From assembly GCF_003268675.1 (NCBI RefSeq), contig NZ_CP029378.1, positions 434,001-498,000 on the forward strand: a stretch of 64,000 nucleotides of DNA. Direction: 5' to 3'. The position numbers and the translations under genes are program-made. Below, piece by piece: positions 54,268-63,834 of the stretch (positions within the stretch are counted from its first letter, which is position 1; the number at the start of each line of letters is the position of its first letter). The DNA comes from Streptomyces bacillaris. Its GTDB lineage: Bacteria > Actinomycetota > Actinomycetes > Streptomycetales > Streptomycetaceae. Under the pieces are notes generated by a model. The model saw only the letters and a program-made list of their open reading frames with translations. It had not been told where the DNA came from and made no database searches.

Positions 54268-56805
54268 ATGGAACGCGGAAGACTGCGGATCTATCTCGGT
54301 GCGGCGCCGGGCGTCGGCAAGACGTACGCGATGCTCTCCGAGGCCCGTCGGAGGATCGAGCGCGGCACCGACGTGGTCGTCGGGTTCGTGGAGCACCACG
54401 GGCGGCCCCGGACGGAGGTGATGCTGCACGGGCTGGAGACCGTTCCGCGTCGGGCGCTGGAGCACCGGGGAGCCACGTTCACCGAGATGGACGTGGACGC
54501 GGTCCTGGAGCGGGCTCCGGCCGTGGCCCTGGTGGACGAGCTGGCCCACACCAACGTCCCCGGCTGCCGCAACGCCAAGCGCTGGCAGGACGTCGAGGAG
54601 TTGCTGAGGGCCGGGATCGACGTCGTGTCGACGGTCAACATCCAGCACCTGGAGTCGCTCGGCGATGTCGTGGAGTCGATCACCGGGGTACGGCAGCGCG
54701 AGACGGTCCCGGACGAGGTGGTGCGGCGGGCCGACCAGATCGAATTGGTCGACATGTCGCCCCAGGCGCTGCGCCGCCGGATGGCGCACGGCAACATCTA
54801 CCGGCCGGACAGGATGGACGCGGCCCTCTCCCACTACTTCCGCCCCGGCAACCTCACCGCCCTGCGTGAGCTGGCCCTCCTGTGGACCGCCGACCGGGTC
54901 GACGAGTACCTGCGGCAGTACCGGGGCGAGCACGGCATCCGGACCACCTGGCAGGCCCGTGAACGCATCGTCGTCGGCCTCACCGGTGGACCCGAGGGCC
55001 GCACCCTCATCCGCCGCGCCGCCCGCCTCGCGGAGAAGGGGGCAGGCGGCGAGGTGCTGGCCGTCCATATCGCCGCGAGCGACGGGCTGAAGGCCGTGTC
55101 GCCCGAGGAGTTGGCCGTCCAGCGCACGCTGGTCGAGGGGCTCGGCGGGACGTTCCACCACGTCATCGGTGAGGATGTGCCCTCGGCGCTGCTGGACTTC
55201 GCCCGCGGGGTCAACGCCACCCAGATCGTCCTGGGTGTCAGCCGCCGCAGGGCGTGGCAGTACGTCCTCGGCCCCGGGGTCAGCGCCACGGTCGCCCGTG
55301 AGTCGGGTCCCGACCTCGACGTCCACATCGTCACGCACGACGCCGCCGCCAAGGGCCGCGGGTTGCCGACCGCCGGGGGCGCCCGGCTCGGGCGGGCCCG
55401 GATCGTCTGGGGCTGGCTCGTCGGCATCCTGGGGCCCGCCCTCCTCGGCCTGCTGCTCAAGACCGTCGTTCCCGATCTCGGGCTCGCCAACGACATGCTG
55501 CTGTTCCTCACCTTCACCGTCGCCGCCGCTCTGCTCGGCGGCATGCTTCCCGCCCTCGCCTCGGCCGCCACCGGCTGCCTGCTGCTCAACTACTTCTTCA
55601 CCACGCCCTTCCACCGGTTCACGGTCTCCGACCCGAAGAACATCGTCGCCATCGTGATCTTCGTCGGTGTGGCCGTCTCCGTCGCCTCGGTCGTCGACCT
55701 GGCGGCCCGCCGTACCCACCAGGCCGCCCGGCTGCGCGCCGAGTCGGAGATCCTGTCCTTCCTGGCGGGCAGCATCCTGCGGGGTGAGAACTCCCTCGAC
55801 GCCCTGCTCGAACGGCTCCGGGAGACCTTCGCCATGGACTCCGTCGCCCTGCTGGAGCGTGACAGCGAGGTCGAGCACTGGTCGTGCGCGGCGGCGGTCG
55901 GCGGCCGCCCGGTCGGCCGTCCCGAGGACGCCGACGTCGACATCCCCGTGGGGGACAACCTGGCCCTGGTCCTGAGCGGCCGGGCGCTGCGGGCCGAGGA
56001 CCGCCGGGTCCTGGGCGCGTTCGCCGCCCAGGCCGCCGTGGCCCTGGACCGGCAGCGCCTGGTCGGCCAGGCCCAGGAGGCGCGCGAGCTGGCGGAGAGC
56101 GACCGCTTCCGCACGGCCCTGCTCGCCGCCGTCAGCCATGACCTCCGCACGCCCCTGGCCGGGATCAAGGCATCGGTCACCTCGCTGCGTTCCCATGACG
56201 TCACCTGGTCGGAGACCGACCGCGAGGCCCTCCTCGAAGGCATCGAGGAGGGGGCCGACCGGCTGGCCGCGCTGATCGGCAACCTCCTGGACATGTCCCG
56301 GCTGAACACAGGCACCGTCGTCCCGATGATCAGGGAGACGGATCTGGACGAAGTCGTCCCCATGGCCCTGAGCGGTGTGCCCGAGGGCAGCGTGGAGCTG
56401 GACATCCCGGAGACCCTGCCCATGGTCGCCGTCGACCGTGGACTGCTGGAACGTATCGTCGCCAACATCGTCGAGAACGCTGTCAAGTACAGCCCGCCGG
56501 GCTGCCCCGTCCTGGTATCGGCCGGGAGCCTGCACGACCGGGTGGTCCTCCGCGTCGTCGACCGGGGCCCCGGCGTCCCCGACACGGCCAAGGAGCACAT
56601 CTTCGAACCGTTCCAGCGCCTCGGGGACGCCCCACGGGGTGCCGGCGTCGGGCTGGGCCTGGCGGTCGCGCGCGGCTTCACCGAGGCGATCCGGGCCACC
56701 CTCACCGCCGAGGACACCCCCGGCGGTGGCCTCACCATGGTCCTCACCCTGCCCCGGACCGCCGCCGGGCCACCGGCTCCCCCGGCCGAACGCGGCGGCG
56801 GGTGA
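54268..56805 (+). CDS. kdpD: Osmosensitive K+ channel sensor histidine kinase
   Basis: 845 residues in the usual KdpD order: N-terminal KdpD domain with Walker-like GAAPGVGKT (11-19) and DELAHTNVPG, a Usp domain (about 230-365), four membrane helices (about 385-490), GAF, then HisKA with the phosphorylated His 624 (AAVSHDLRTPLAGIK) and HATPase_c with NIVENAVKYSPPG and GVGLGLAVARGF. It senses potassium limitation and phosphorylates KdpE. No response-regulator gene follows; an LCP gene lies downstream, so KdpE must be encoded elsewhere or be missing. Confidence 0.95.
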   Translation: MERGRLRIYLGAAPGVGKTYAMLSEARRRIERGTDVVVGFVEHHGRPRTEVMLHGLETVPRRALEHRGATFTEMDVDAVLERAPAVALVDELAHTNVPGCRNAKRWQDVEELLRAGIDVVSTVNIQHLESLGDVVESITGVRQRETVPDEVVRRADQIELVDMSPQALRRRMAHGNIYRPDRMDAALSHYFRPGNLTALRELALLWTADRVDEYLRQYRGEHGIRTTWQARERIVVGLTGGPEGRTLIRRAARLAEKGAGGEVLAVHIAASDGLKAVSPEELAVQRTLVEGLGGTFHHVIGEDVPSALLDFARGVNATQIVLGVSRRRAWQYVLGPGVSATVARESGPDLDVHIVTHDAAAKGRGLPTAGGARLGRARIVWGWLVGILGPALLGLLLKTVVPDLGLANDMLLFLTFTVAAALLGGMLPALASAATGCLLLNYFFTTPFHRFTVSDPKNIVAIVIFVGVAVSVASVVDLAARRTHQAARLRAESEILSFLAGSILRGENSLDALLERLRETFAMDSVALLERDSEVEHWSCAAAVGGRPVGRPEDADVDIPVGDNLALVLSGRALRAEDRRVLGAFAAQAAVALDRQRLVGQAQEARELAESDRFRTALLAAVSHDLRTPLAGIKASVTSLRSHDVTWSETDREALLEGIEEGADRLAALIGNLLDMSRLNTGTVVPMIRETDLDEVVPMALSGVPEGSVELDIPETLPMVAVDRGLLERIVANIVENAVKYSPPGCPVLVSAGSLHDRVVLRVVDRGPGVPDTAKEHIFEPFQRLGDAPRGAGVGLGLAVARGFTEAIRATLTAEDTPGGGLTMVLTLPRTAAGPPAPPAERGGG

Positions 56806-56853
56806 CCTCATGGACGCGAGCCGGGGAAGGGGACCCCGCATCCGCACATCTAC

Positions 56854-56869
56854 AGAACTGTAAAGTTCT
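56854..56869. promoter_or_regulatory. AT-rich inverted repeat between kdpD and the LCP gene
   Basis: agaact and agttct flank gtaa, in a short AT-rich patch 48 bases after kdpD. It could be a weak terminator or, more likely, an operator/promoter element for the LCP gene. Confidence 0.35.
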
Positions 56870-56950
56870 TTCAGCCGCACGATGCGGCGGCAACCCCGGA
56901 TCGGCGTGTGCGCGGGGAGGCAGGGCGGGGCAGGATCGTCGGAGGGCAGT

Positions 56951-58357
56951 GTGGGCACAGAAGGCCAAGGGCGGCGGGGCCGTGCCGCGCGACGCCGTAG
57001 CCGTCGGGGAAGGGACCGCCGCAAGGCACCGTTGACCCGGCGTGGCCGGGTCCTGCTGTGGTCGGCCGGGGTGCTGGCCGTACTGGTACTGGGCGCGGCC
57101 GGAGCCGGGGCCTGGATCTACGGGGAGCTGGACGGCAACATCCACGCCGCCGACGTCGACAACCGGATCGGCGGTGAGCGCCCCCGCAACATGAGCCCGG
57201 GCTCCAAGAACATCCTGGTGGTCGGCTCGGACAGCAGGGCGGGCGGGAACGCGGCGTACGGCAAGGGCCTGGAGACCATGCAGTCGGACACGCTGATGGT
57301 TCTCCACCTGGCCGCCGACCGCGAGTGGGCCACGGCCGTATCGCTCCCGCGCGACTCCTGGGTCCGTATACCGGCCTGCGACCGGGGCGACGGGATCAGG
57401 TCCGAACCGCACAGCTTCAAGATCAACGCGTCGTTCGCCATCGGCGGTACGGGGGGCGATGTCGGGGCAGCCGCCGCCTGCACGATCAGGACGGTCGAGC
57501 AGAACACCGGACTGCGCATCGACCACTTCGTCTCCGTCGACTTCCAGGGGTTCAAGGGGATGGTGAACGCGCTGGGCGGGATCGAGGTGTGTCCCGAGGC
57601 GGCCATCCGGGACGAGAAGGCCCGCCTGGACCTCGAAGCCGGCTGCCAGACCGTCAGGGACGAGGACGCCCTCGGCTACGTCCGCACGCGCTACAGCGTG
57701 GGCGACGGCTCCGACATCGGACGCATCGGACGCCAGCAGGAGTTCATGAAGGCGCTGGCCGCCAAGGCCCAGCAGACGCTGACCAGCCCTGCCGACCTCT
57801 ACGGCTTCCTCGACTCCGCCACCAAGTCCATCACCACCGACCGCGCCCTGGCCGGGATCAAGCCGCTGTCCGCGCTCGCCGCCGAGCTCAAGGGCATACC
57901 CGCCGACCGGCTCACCTTCCTCACCGTGCCCAACTACGCCCGCGAGGCCGATGTGCCCTCCGACCGGGCCAACGTCGTCTGGCAGTACCCCCAGGCCGCC
58001 GATCTCTTCGACGCGATGGCCGAAGACCGCGAGACAGACAAGAAGGCGCTGGAAGCCTCGGCCGCCGACCCGGTCCACGCCCGCTCGGTCCGGGTCCGGG
58101 TGCTCAACGGGACCGGCGTCGCCGGCCGGGCCGCGCAGGCCGCCGAGGAGCTGCGCGACCTCGGCTACACCGTCGTCGGTACGGGAAACGCCCCGGATCC
58201 GGCCGAACGTACGGCCGTACTGCACGCGCCCGGCATGGCGGACCACGCACGGGTGCTCACCTCCCGGCTGGACGGGGTCACGGCCCACCCGGACGAGCAG
58301 AGTGCGGGCCAGGTCCTCACCCTGGTCATCGGGCCGGACTACCCGGGCGCCGCCTGA
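56951..58357 (+). CDS. LytR-CpsA-Psr (LCP) family protein with LytR_C domain
   Basis: 468 residues. A basic cytosolic tail (1-33), one membrane helix (about 34-58), an extracytoplasmic LCP domain (about 85-310; ILVVGSDSR, LPRDSWVRIP, INASFAIGG, then GRIGRQQEFMKAL) and a C-terminal LytR_C domain (about 375-465; VRVRVLNGTGVAGRA). LCP enzymes transfer undecaprenyl-linked glycopolymers to peptidoglycan; LytR_C is common in actinobacteria. The GTG at 56951 with GGAGGG upstream was preferred over an ATG at 56882 that has no ribosome site. Confidence 0.9.
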   Translation: MGTEGQGRRGRAARRRSRRGRDRRKAPLTRRGRVLLWSAGVLAVLVLGAAGAGAWIYGELDGNIHAADVDNRIGGERPRNMSPGSKNILVVGSDSRAGGNAAYGKGLETMQSDTLMVLHLAADREWATAVSLPRDSWVRIPACDRGDGIRSEPHSFKINASFAIGGTGGDVGAAAACTIRTVEQNTGLRIDHFVSVDFQGFKGMVNALGGIEVCPEAAIRDEKARLDLEAGCQTVRDEDALGYVRTRYSVGDGSDIGRIGRQQEFMKALAAKAQQTLTSPADLYGFLDSATKSITTDRALAGIKPLSALAAELKGIPADRLTFLTVPNYAREADVPSDRANVVWQYPQAADLFDAMAEDRETDKKALEASAADPVHARSVRVRVLNGTGVAGRAAQAAEELRDLGYTVVGTGNAPDPAERTAVLHAPGMADHARVLTSRLDGVTAHPDEQSAGQVLTLVIGPDYPGAA

Positions 58358-58367
58358 GGCTTCGCCA

Positions 58368-58450
58368 GTGCCGGTACGGGCCGCGCCGGGCCGCGCGCCC
58401 CCCCGCCCCCGTACCGGAATCGGAACCACCACCGCCCCCCGTACCGGCAC
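58368..58450 (+). terminator. Alternative hairpins after the LCP gene
   Basis: The segment gtgccggtacggg (58368-58380) can pair with a 13-base complement at 58438-58450, or through its last 10 bases with a complement at 58408-58417, so two exclusive hairpins are possible. There is no T run. It starts 11 bases after the LCP stop. Confidence 0.45.
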
Positions 58451-58618
58451 CGGGCAGGACGCCCGCCCGCCGTGGTGGAGTTCCTGAACCCGTGCCCCAT
58501 GAGCTCCGCCCGCCACTGCCTCCCTCTGGCAGGCAGCACGTTCAGAGCGGGAGCTACGTGGTAAGAGAGAGACGGCTACTCTCCGCTGCTTCGTCACGCC
58601 GAAGGGGTTCCATGCTCC

Positions 58619-59650
58619 ATGCTGACCGACGTATGGCCTCTGAGCGGGAGCATCGGAATCTTCCTGCTGGCCACGGCCGTCACCGTGGTGTGCAGCATCC
58701 GGCTCGCGGGGGTGGGCGACACCCTTGCCGACCGTACCGGCTGGGGCGAAGCCCTGTTCGGCGCGGTGCTGTTCGGCTTGGTGACGTCCCTCTCGGGCAT
58801 CGTGATGACCGCGGTCAGCGCCGCTGCCGATCAGCCCGACCTCGCGTACAGCAACGCTGTGGGCGGTATCGCGGCGCAGACGCTCGCTCTCGTCGTCGCC
58901 GATGCCTTCCTACGGAGAGTCAACCTTGAACACGCCTCAGCGTCGGTGCCCAACATGCTCTTCGGCTGCCTGCTGATCGGATTGCTGGGAATCGCCCTGA
59001 TGGCGACGTTCAGCCCGTCGGTCACCGTTCTGGGCCTGCACCCCGCGTCCGTGGTGATGGTGGCCTTCTACGTCGGAGGCCTCCAACTCATCCGTTCCCA
59101 CGGCGAACCCATGTGGCGGGCGGTGCCCACGACGGACACGGTCTCCGATGTCGCGAGCGAAGAGACCGAAGGGCTCGGCGCCCACAGCACGGCACGGCTG
59201 TGGAGCGAGTTCCTGGCCGCGGCGGCCCTCGTCATGGTCGGAGGGTGGGCGGTGGCCCGCGCGGCGGAAGGCATCGTGGAGAACACGGGCCTGAGCGCCG
59301 GACTCGTCGGGGCTGTGTTCATGGGCCTGGTCAACGCGCTTCCGGAGACGGTCACCTCCATCGCGGCCGTCCGCCGCGGAGCCGTCACCCTGGCCGTGGC
59401 CGCCATCGTCGGCGGTAACTGCCTGGACGCGCTCAACCTCGTCGTCGGGGACATCGCCTATCGGGGCGGCTCCCTGTTCCACGCCGCAAGTCAGGACGAG
59501 TTGTTCCTCACGAGCGGTGCGCTGGTCATGACGGCGGTCCTGCTCGGTGGTCTCCTCGTCCGCCAGAAGCGTGGCTGGCTCAAGATCGGTTTCGACGGGA
59601 TCCTGCTGATCGCCATCTACGCGAGCACCGTCGTCGTGCTCGCGTTCTGA
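58619..59650 (+). CDS. Cation/Ca2+ exchanger (CaCA) family membrane protein
   Basis: 343 residues with about ten membrane helices in two homologous halves. The first alpha repeat contains GLVTSLSGIVMTAVSAAADQ and DLAYSNAVGGI, the second ALPETVTSIAAVRRG and VGGNCLDALN. The inverted Glu/Asp-containing repeats are those of sodium/calcium and proton/cation exchangers; the acidic residue is kept in the second repeat (PET) but the first has Ser-Gly instead, so the ion specificity is uncertain. The ATG at 58619 has AAGGGG about 12 bases upstream, a weak ribosome site. Confidence 0.75.
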   Translation: MLTDVWPLSGSIGIFLLATAVTVVCSIRLAGVGDTLADRTGWGEALFGAVLFGLVTSLSGIVMTAVSAAADQPDLAYSNAVGGIAAQTLALVVADAFLRRVNLEHASASVPNMLFGCLLIGLLGIALMATFSPSVTVLGLHPASVVMVAFYVGGLQLIRSHGEPMWRAVPTTDTVSDVASEETEGLGAHSTARLWSEFLAAAALVMVGGWAVARAAEGIVENTGLSAGLVGAVFMGLVNALPETVTSIAAVRRGAVTLAVAAIVGGNCLDALNLVVGDIAYRGGSLFHAASQDELFLTSGALVMTAVLLGGLLVRQKRGWLKIGFDGILLIAIYASTVVVLAF

Positions 59651-59733
59651 CGCCGAAGCGTTCTGATGCCTGAAGCGGTCCGGCATCCGACGGGCCGCTC
59701 CCGCAGCACCCGACCCCTCCGGTCCTCCGGCCG

Positions 59734-60099
59734 TCAGGACCCGATGGCGAGGTACTCGGCCGTGCGCACGATGCGCTCGCGTTCCGCGAAGGAGGCCATG
59801 TCGTCATGGACGGCACCGCTGTCGCCGTCGCGGTTGATGGCTTCCAGGGTCCGCCGGACCGCGGTGATCACGGCGCGCTGGGCCTGGGCGCGGGCGACGG
59901 CGACCGGGCGGCGCAGCAGGGAGGCGACCGCGACGGACGCGTTGTCGATGATCCGGTTGGCGGCCATGGCCGCCGCGTCCGGGTCCAGCTCCCCGGCCTC
60001 CTGGGTGCCTGCGGCGACGACGGCGAGCTTCCAGGCGAGCTGCTCCTCACGGGGCAGCCGGGCGGCGCTGGGGTGGACGCGTACCTGGTGGTCGATCAC
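59734..60099 (-). pseudogene. MmgE/PrpD N-terminal remnant fused to a foreign C-terminal tail
   Basis: 121 residues instead of about 500. Residues 1-75 (VIDHQVRVHPSAARLPREEQ, NRIIDNASVAVASL, RRPVAVARAQA) are the N-terminus of actinobacterial 2-methylcitrate dehydratase PrpD/MmgE. The last 45 (TLEAINRDGDSGAVHDDM, ASFAERERIVRTAEYLA) do not belong to PrpD; they resemble the C-terminal end of isocitrate-lyase-superfamily proteins such as PrpB, as if an internal deletion joined the start of prpD to the end of prpB. The GTG start has an intact GAGGAG. The divergent ScfR-type regulator supports a former methylcitrate locus. Confidence 0.65.
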
Positions 60100-60211
60100 G
60101 GGACTCCTCGCAAAGCGTGGTCGGTGCTGTCAGAGCTGATGCCATGGACAGTGCCCGCTCCGCCGCTCCCGGACCACCTGTCGAAGCTGTGAAGCCCCAC
60201 CAGGAATGAGC

Positions 60212-60257
60212 TGCGAATCTGCGAATGTTGCGAATGACGCGGATGCTATGTTCGCAA
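60212..60257. promoter_or_regulatory. ScfR/PrpR-type operator array
   Basis: tgcgaat occurs three times in direct orientation (60212-60218, 60220-60226, 60229-60235) and once inverted (ttcgcaa, 60251-60257), between the PrpD remnant and the regulator. RamB/PrpR/ScfR-type regulators bind TTTGCAAA-like sequences, so these are probable operators of the divergent locus. Confidence 0.6.
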
Positions 60258-60310
60258 GCACATGCGCAGGTGCACCCCGCCTTCGGAAGGCACGCGACCA
60301 GGGGGGACCC

Positions 60311-61766
60311 GTGGCCCGACGAGCGACCGAGCACAAGGTCTACGCCCATTCCAAGCTCCGCCGTCTGCGCCGCGAGCGGGGGATGAACCAGATCGAGATG
60401 GCCCGTGCGCTCGGCATCTCCGCCAGCTACGCCAACCAGATCGAGCTGGGGCAGCGGCCGCTCACCGCGAGCGTGCTCCCGCAGATCGCGAAGGTCTTCG
60501 GGGTCGACGCGGAGTTCTTCTCCGAGGCCGCCGGAGACCGTCTCGCGGCCGACCTGCGCGCGGCCCTGGCCGACGAGGCGTGCGGGGTGACCGTCCCGGC
60601 GGCCGAGGAGATCACCGAAGCGGCCCGCGACCACCCGGAGGTGGCCCGCGCACTGGTGGCCCTGCACCTGCGCTACCGCGAGACCGCCGAACAGGCCGCC
60701 GCCCTCGCCTCACCGGAAACAGGACAGACGCTCCTGCCCCCGGCCGAGCCGCACGACGAGGTACGCGACTTCTTCTACGCCCACCACAACCACTTCGGCC
60801 CCCTCGACACGGAGGCCGAACGCACCGCGGAGGCCCTGGAGCTGCGCCCGGGCCGGGCCGCCGACCCCCTCACGGCGCTGCTCGCCGAACGCCACGGTGT
60901 CCACGTCGTCCAGGCCGGGCCGGGCCGCCGATGCCCGCCGCTACGACCCCGACACCGGGCTGCTCTTCCTCTCCCCCTGGCTCAGCGACGGCCAGCGGGC
61001 CTTCCAGCTCGCCACCCAGCTCGCCTTCCTGGAACAGCGCCCGCTGATGGACGAACTCGCGGACAGCGCATCAGAGTTGTCCTCGCCCGAGTCGTTCACG
61101 CTGGCCCGTATCGGCCTGGCCAACTACTTCGCCGGGGCCCTGCTCATGCCGTACACCGTCTTCCACGCCGCGGCCGAGGCCGTCCGCTACGACATCGAGC
61201 TGCTGTCCGCCCGCTTCGGTGTGAGCTTCGAGACCATCTGCCACCGCCTGAGCACCCTCCACCGCACCGGCCACCGCGGGGTGCCGTTCTCCTTCCTCCG
61301 GGTCGACCGGGCCGGCAACATCTCCAAACGGCAGTCCGCGACCGACTTCCACTTCTCCCGCATGGGCGGCACCTGCCCGCTCTGGACGGTGTACGAGGCG
61401 TTCTCCGCCTCCGGCCGCACCCTCACCCAGGTCGCGGAAATGCCGGACGGCAAGCGCTACTTCTGGGTCGCCCGGACGATCACCCGCGGCGGCTACAGCC
61501 ATCACGCCCCGCGTGCCGAGTTCGCCGTCGCCCTGGGCTGCGAACTCCGCCACGCGCACCGCCTCGTCTACGCGGAGGGGGTCGCCCTCGACGACCCCCG
61601 GGCGGCGACCCCGATCGGCCTCGGCTGCCGCATCTGCGAACGCCGCGACTGCGCCCAGCGGGCCCGCCCCCCGGCCGGGGGCCGCCTGGCCATCGACCCG
61701 GACCGGCGGACGTACGTCCCGTACTCGGTGGAGGGCGCCAACTCCCGCGGGGCGAGACGCTCCTAG
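60311..61766 (+). pseudogene. ScfR-type short-chain acyl-CoA regulator with a frameshift
   Basis: The N-terminal part (XRE helix-turn-helix, residues about 12-65; MNQIEMARALGISASYANQI) and the middle region read in one frame to HGVHVVQAGPG near 60925; the rest (ADARRYDPDTGLLFLSPWL onward) continues in the next frame. A +1 change, or loss of two bases, within gccgggccgggcc explains it. The second part has the IrrE-like FTLARIGLANYFAGALLMPY and a Cys-rich tail GCRICERRDCAQRA. Such regulators control methylcitrate and glyoxylate genes in response to acyl-CoA. The GTG start has GGGGGG upstream. Total length would be about 484 residues, normal. Confidence 0.75.
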
Positions 61767-61795
61767 CGTGTCCAGCGCCTGGCCGGGGAGCTGCG

Positions 61796-62875
61796 TCAGT
61801 AGAGGCCCTCGGGCGAGGAGTCGGTGATCTGGAGGGGGCGGATGTTGGCGACGCCGTCGGTGGGCCAGAGGTCGGTCGGGTGGCGGAGGGCCTGGTCGCG
61901 TTCCAGGATGTTGGGGAGGAAGAGGTCCTCGTGGAGGACGGTGAGGCGCACCCGGCCGACCGCGCCCGGGGCGACCGGGGTCGAGAGGTCGCTCCTGTCG
62001 ACCACCGCCATAGTCACCTGCGGATAGTTCGGGACGTAGCTGATCAGTTCGCCGTCCCGCTCGATGTCCAGGCAGGCCGCGTTGCCGAAGGTGTTGCCGT
62101 ACGTCAGTCCGCAGATCCCGCCCCGCAGGGCGGTGGTGAAGGTCCGGTACATGTCGGCGCTGATCTGGGTGCCGCTCAGGCGTACGCCGTCCAGGGCCGC
62201 GACCAGTTCGGGCCGGTGCCGGCAGAGGGCCTGGAGGAGGGCCGGGGTGGTGTTGAGGTAGTGGACCCGGCCCTGCCTGAGGACGTCGGTGATCTGCTCC
62301 AGCAAGTGGGCGGTGTAGTCGTCGACCTCGGCCAGACGTCCCGCCCGGATGAGGCGCTTGACCCACCGGGGATCCATGTCCACCGCGTACACCTGGCCGG
62401 CGTGGAGTTCGGACACCTCCCGGACGCCGTTCCCGATCAGGTGCGGTCCGGTGGGGGTGGCCTGCAGCCAGGTGCGGCCGGGGGCGAACCCTTCCCGTAC
62501 GAAGGACCAGCGGCGCCAGATCGCCCGGTGCAGCAGCATGTCGGGGGTGTAGAACGCCCGGCAGGGGGTGCCGGTGGTGCCTCCGCTGTCCCAGACCCGT
62601 CCGGCCAGCGGCCTGGGCACGGACAGCGGGACGAGGTCCGCGGGGTCCTCCTCGCGCAGCCGGTCGAGCGGGAACGGGCCGAAGGCGCCGAGCTGGTCGT
62701 AGCGGGTGATGTCGCGGGCGTCGAAGTCCAGCCGGGAGGCCTGATCGAGCCAGTAGGGGCTGCCGGACACCGGGTCGAAGTGCCGTCGGACCACGGTGCG
62801 GGTCCACTCGTCGAGGTCGGTGTCCAGCCATCGTGCGATCCGGGCGTCGGGGTCGGCGCGGGTGGCGGCGGTCAC
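61796..62875 (-). CDS. AMP-dependent acyl/aryl ligase-like protein (EhpF-like)
   Basis: 359 residues, shorter than full ANL enzymes, lacking a normal C-terminal lid domain. DSGGTTGTP near 105 is the P-loop of phenylacetate-CoA-ligase-like adenylating enzymes, with GLTYGNTFGN as the A5-type motif. The N-terminal RRHFDPVSGSPYWL and the length resemble EhpF-type arylcarboxylate adenylating proteins of phenazine (griseoluteic acid) pathways, often labelled phenazine antibiotic biosynthesis protein. It would activate an aryl or acyl acid for transfer to a carrier. The GTG start overlaps the stop of the acyltransferase gene (GTGA). Confidence 0.75.
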   Translation of the reverse strand: MTAATRADPDARIARWLDTDLDEWTRTVVRRHFDPVSGSPYWLDQASRLDFDARDITRYDQLGAFGPFPLDRLREEDPADLVPLSVPRPLAGRVWDSGGTTGTPCRAFYTPDMLLHRAIWRRWSFVREGFAPGRTWLQATPTGPHLIGNGVREVSELHAGQVYAVDMDPRWVKRLIRAGRLAEVDDYTAHLLEQITDVLRQGRVHYLNTTPALLQALCRHRPELVAALDGVRLSGTQISADMYRTFTTALRGGICGLTYGNTFGNAACLDIERDGELISYVPNYPQVTMAVVDRSDLSTPVAPGAVGRVRLTVLHEDLFLPNILERDQALRHPTDLWPTDGVANIRPLQITDSSPEGLY

Positions 62876-63834
62876 GACAGGGCCGGGGCGCCGGAGAGGT
62901 CGATACCGAGGTCGTAGGCGGTGGTCAGGGCCTGCTCGATGTGTTCGGGCCGCTCGATGTGGACCACGGGGAAGGGAAACGCGAGGATGCCCTCGGGGAT
63001 CGAGGGGCCCATCACCAGCCCGAGCCGTACGCCCTGCTCCTTCATCCCGCCGTAGACGTCGACCAGGCTGATCGGGTGCGTGGAGTTGCGCTGGAAGAGG
63101 TCTCTGACGTCGGCCGCGGTGCGTAGGACCTTGGGCTCCAGGCAGGACAGCAAAGGGAGTTCGGGGTCGGTGAAGGGGATCGCGTCGATGCGCGGGGCCA
63201 TGAAGTCGCGGTAGGGCCGGCGCAGCGGGGTGTGGACGGCGATGGTGCGCCCGGGGAGCGGCACGACCGTTCCCGGTGGGGCCTCGGCGGCGAGCGCGCC
63301 GAGTGCTTCGGCGTGGCCGGCGAGCATCATGATGCGCCGGGTGCCGTCGGCCGTGGGCCCGAAGTCGCCCGCCAGGTGGATGCCGGGGACGTTCTCGCCC
63401 GGGTGGGAGGGGGCGCCCCCGTCGAGGGAGCCGAAGGCGATGGCTATCCCCTGTCGCGGGTCTCCGGCGGGCGATTCCGGGGCGTCGCGGGAACCGGCCA
63501 GCATGTCGAAGAGTTCCCGCCGCCCCAGCGCCCCGGCGAGACAGCTGGCGGTCATCGCGCCGAGGCTGAGTCCGCCGATGGCCGCGGGGCGCAGGCCGAA
63601 CGAGGCGAGTACGTCGTGTACGCCGATCGCGAGGGCGGCTTCGCGGACGGTGCCGACGCTCTGGCGCTCCTCCTGGGCGGCCGGGAGGTCCTCCTCCAGG
63701 ATCTGTCCGACCGTCAGCCCGGTCCATGCGGAGACCTGTTCGTACCAGCTCCGCACGGTCTCGTAGGTCCGGTAGAGCTCCAGGCCCCGCGGCTCGGTCC
63801 CGACGCCACCGCCGAATAGGTACCCCAGACTCAT
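62872..63834 (-). CDS. Malonyltransferase-like acyltransferase (discrete AT)
   Basis: 320 residues. GLSLGAMTA near 95 is the GxSxG nucleophile elbow, where FabD-type and PKS acyltransferases have GHSxG, so His is replaced by Leu. The catalytic His region IAVHTPLRRPY near 200 and the C-terminal end are consistent with an ACP S-malonyltransferase fold. It is first in an operon with the EhpF-like ligase; further genes lie outside. The ATG at 63834 has AGGAG 5 bases upstream. Loss of the His next to Ser suggests an unusual substrate or activity. Confidence 0.72.
   Translation of the reverse strand: MSLGYLFGGGVGTEPRGLELYRTYETVRSWYEQVSAWTGLTVGQILEEDLPAAQEERQSVGTVREAALAIGVHDVLASFGLRPAAIGGLSLGAMTASCLAGALGRRELFDMLAGSRDAPESPAGDPRQGIAIAFGSLDGGAPSHPGENVPGIHLAGDFGPTADGTRRIMMLAGHAEALGALAAEAPPGTVVPLPGRTIAVHTPLRRPYRDFMAPRIDAIPFTDPELPLLSCLEPKVLRTAADVRDLFQRNSTHPISLVDVYGGMKEQGVRLGLVMGPSIPEGILAFPFPVVHIERPEHIEQALTTAYDLGIDLSGAPALS

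Noticed and set aside
53614..57024. 1136-residue minus-strand frame over kdpC and kdpD
   Set aside because: kdpC and kdpD are unmistakable on the plus strand, and this frame has no domain.
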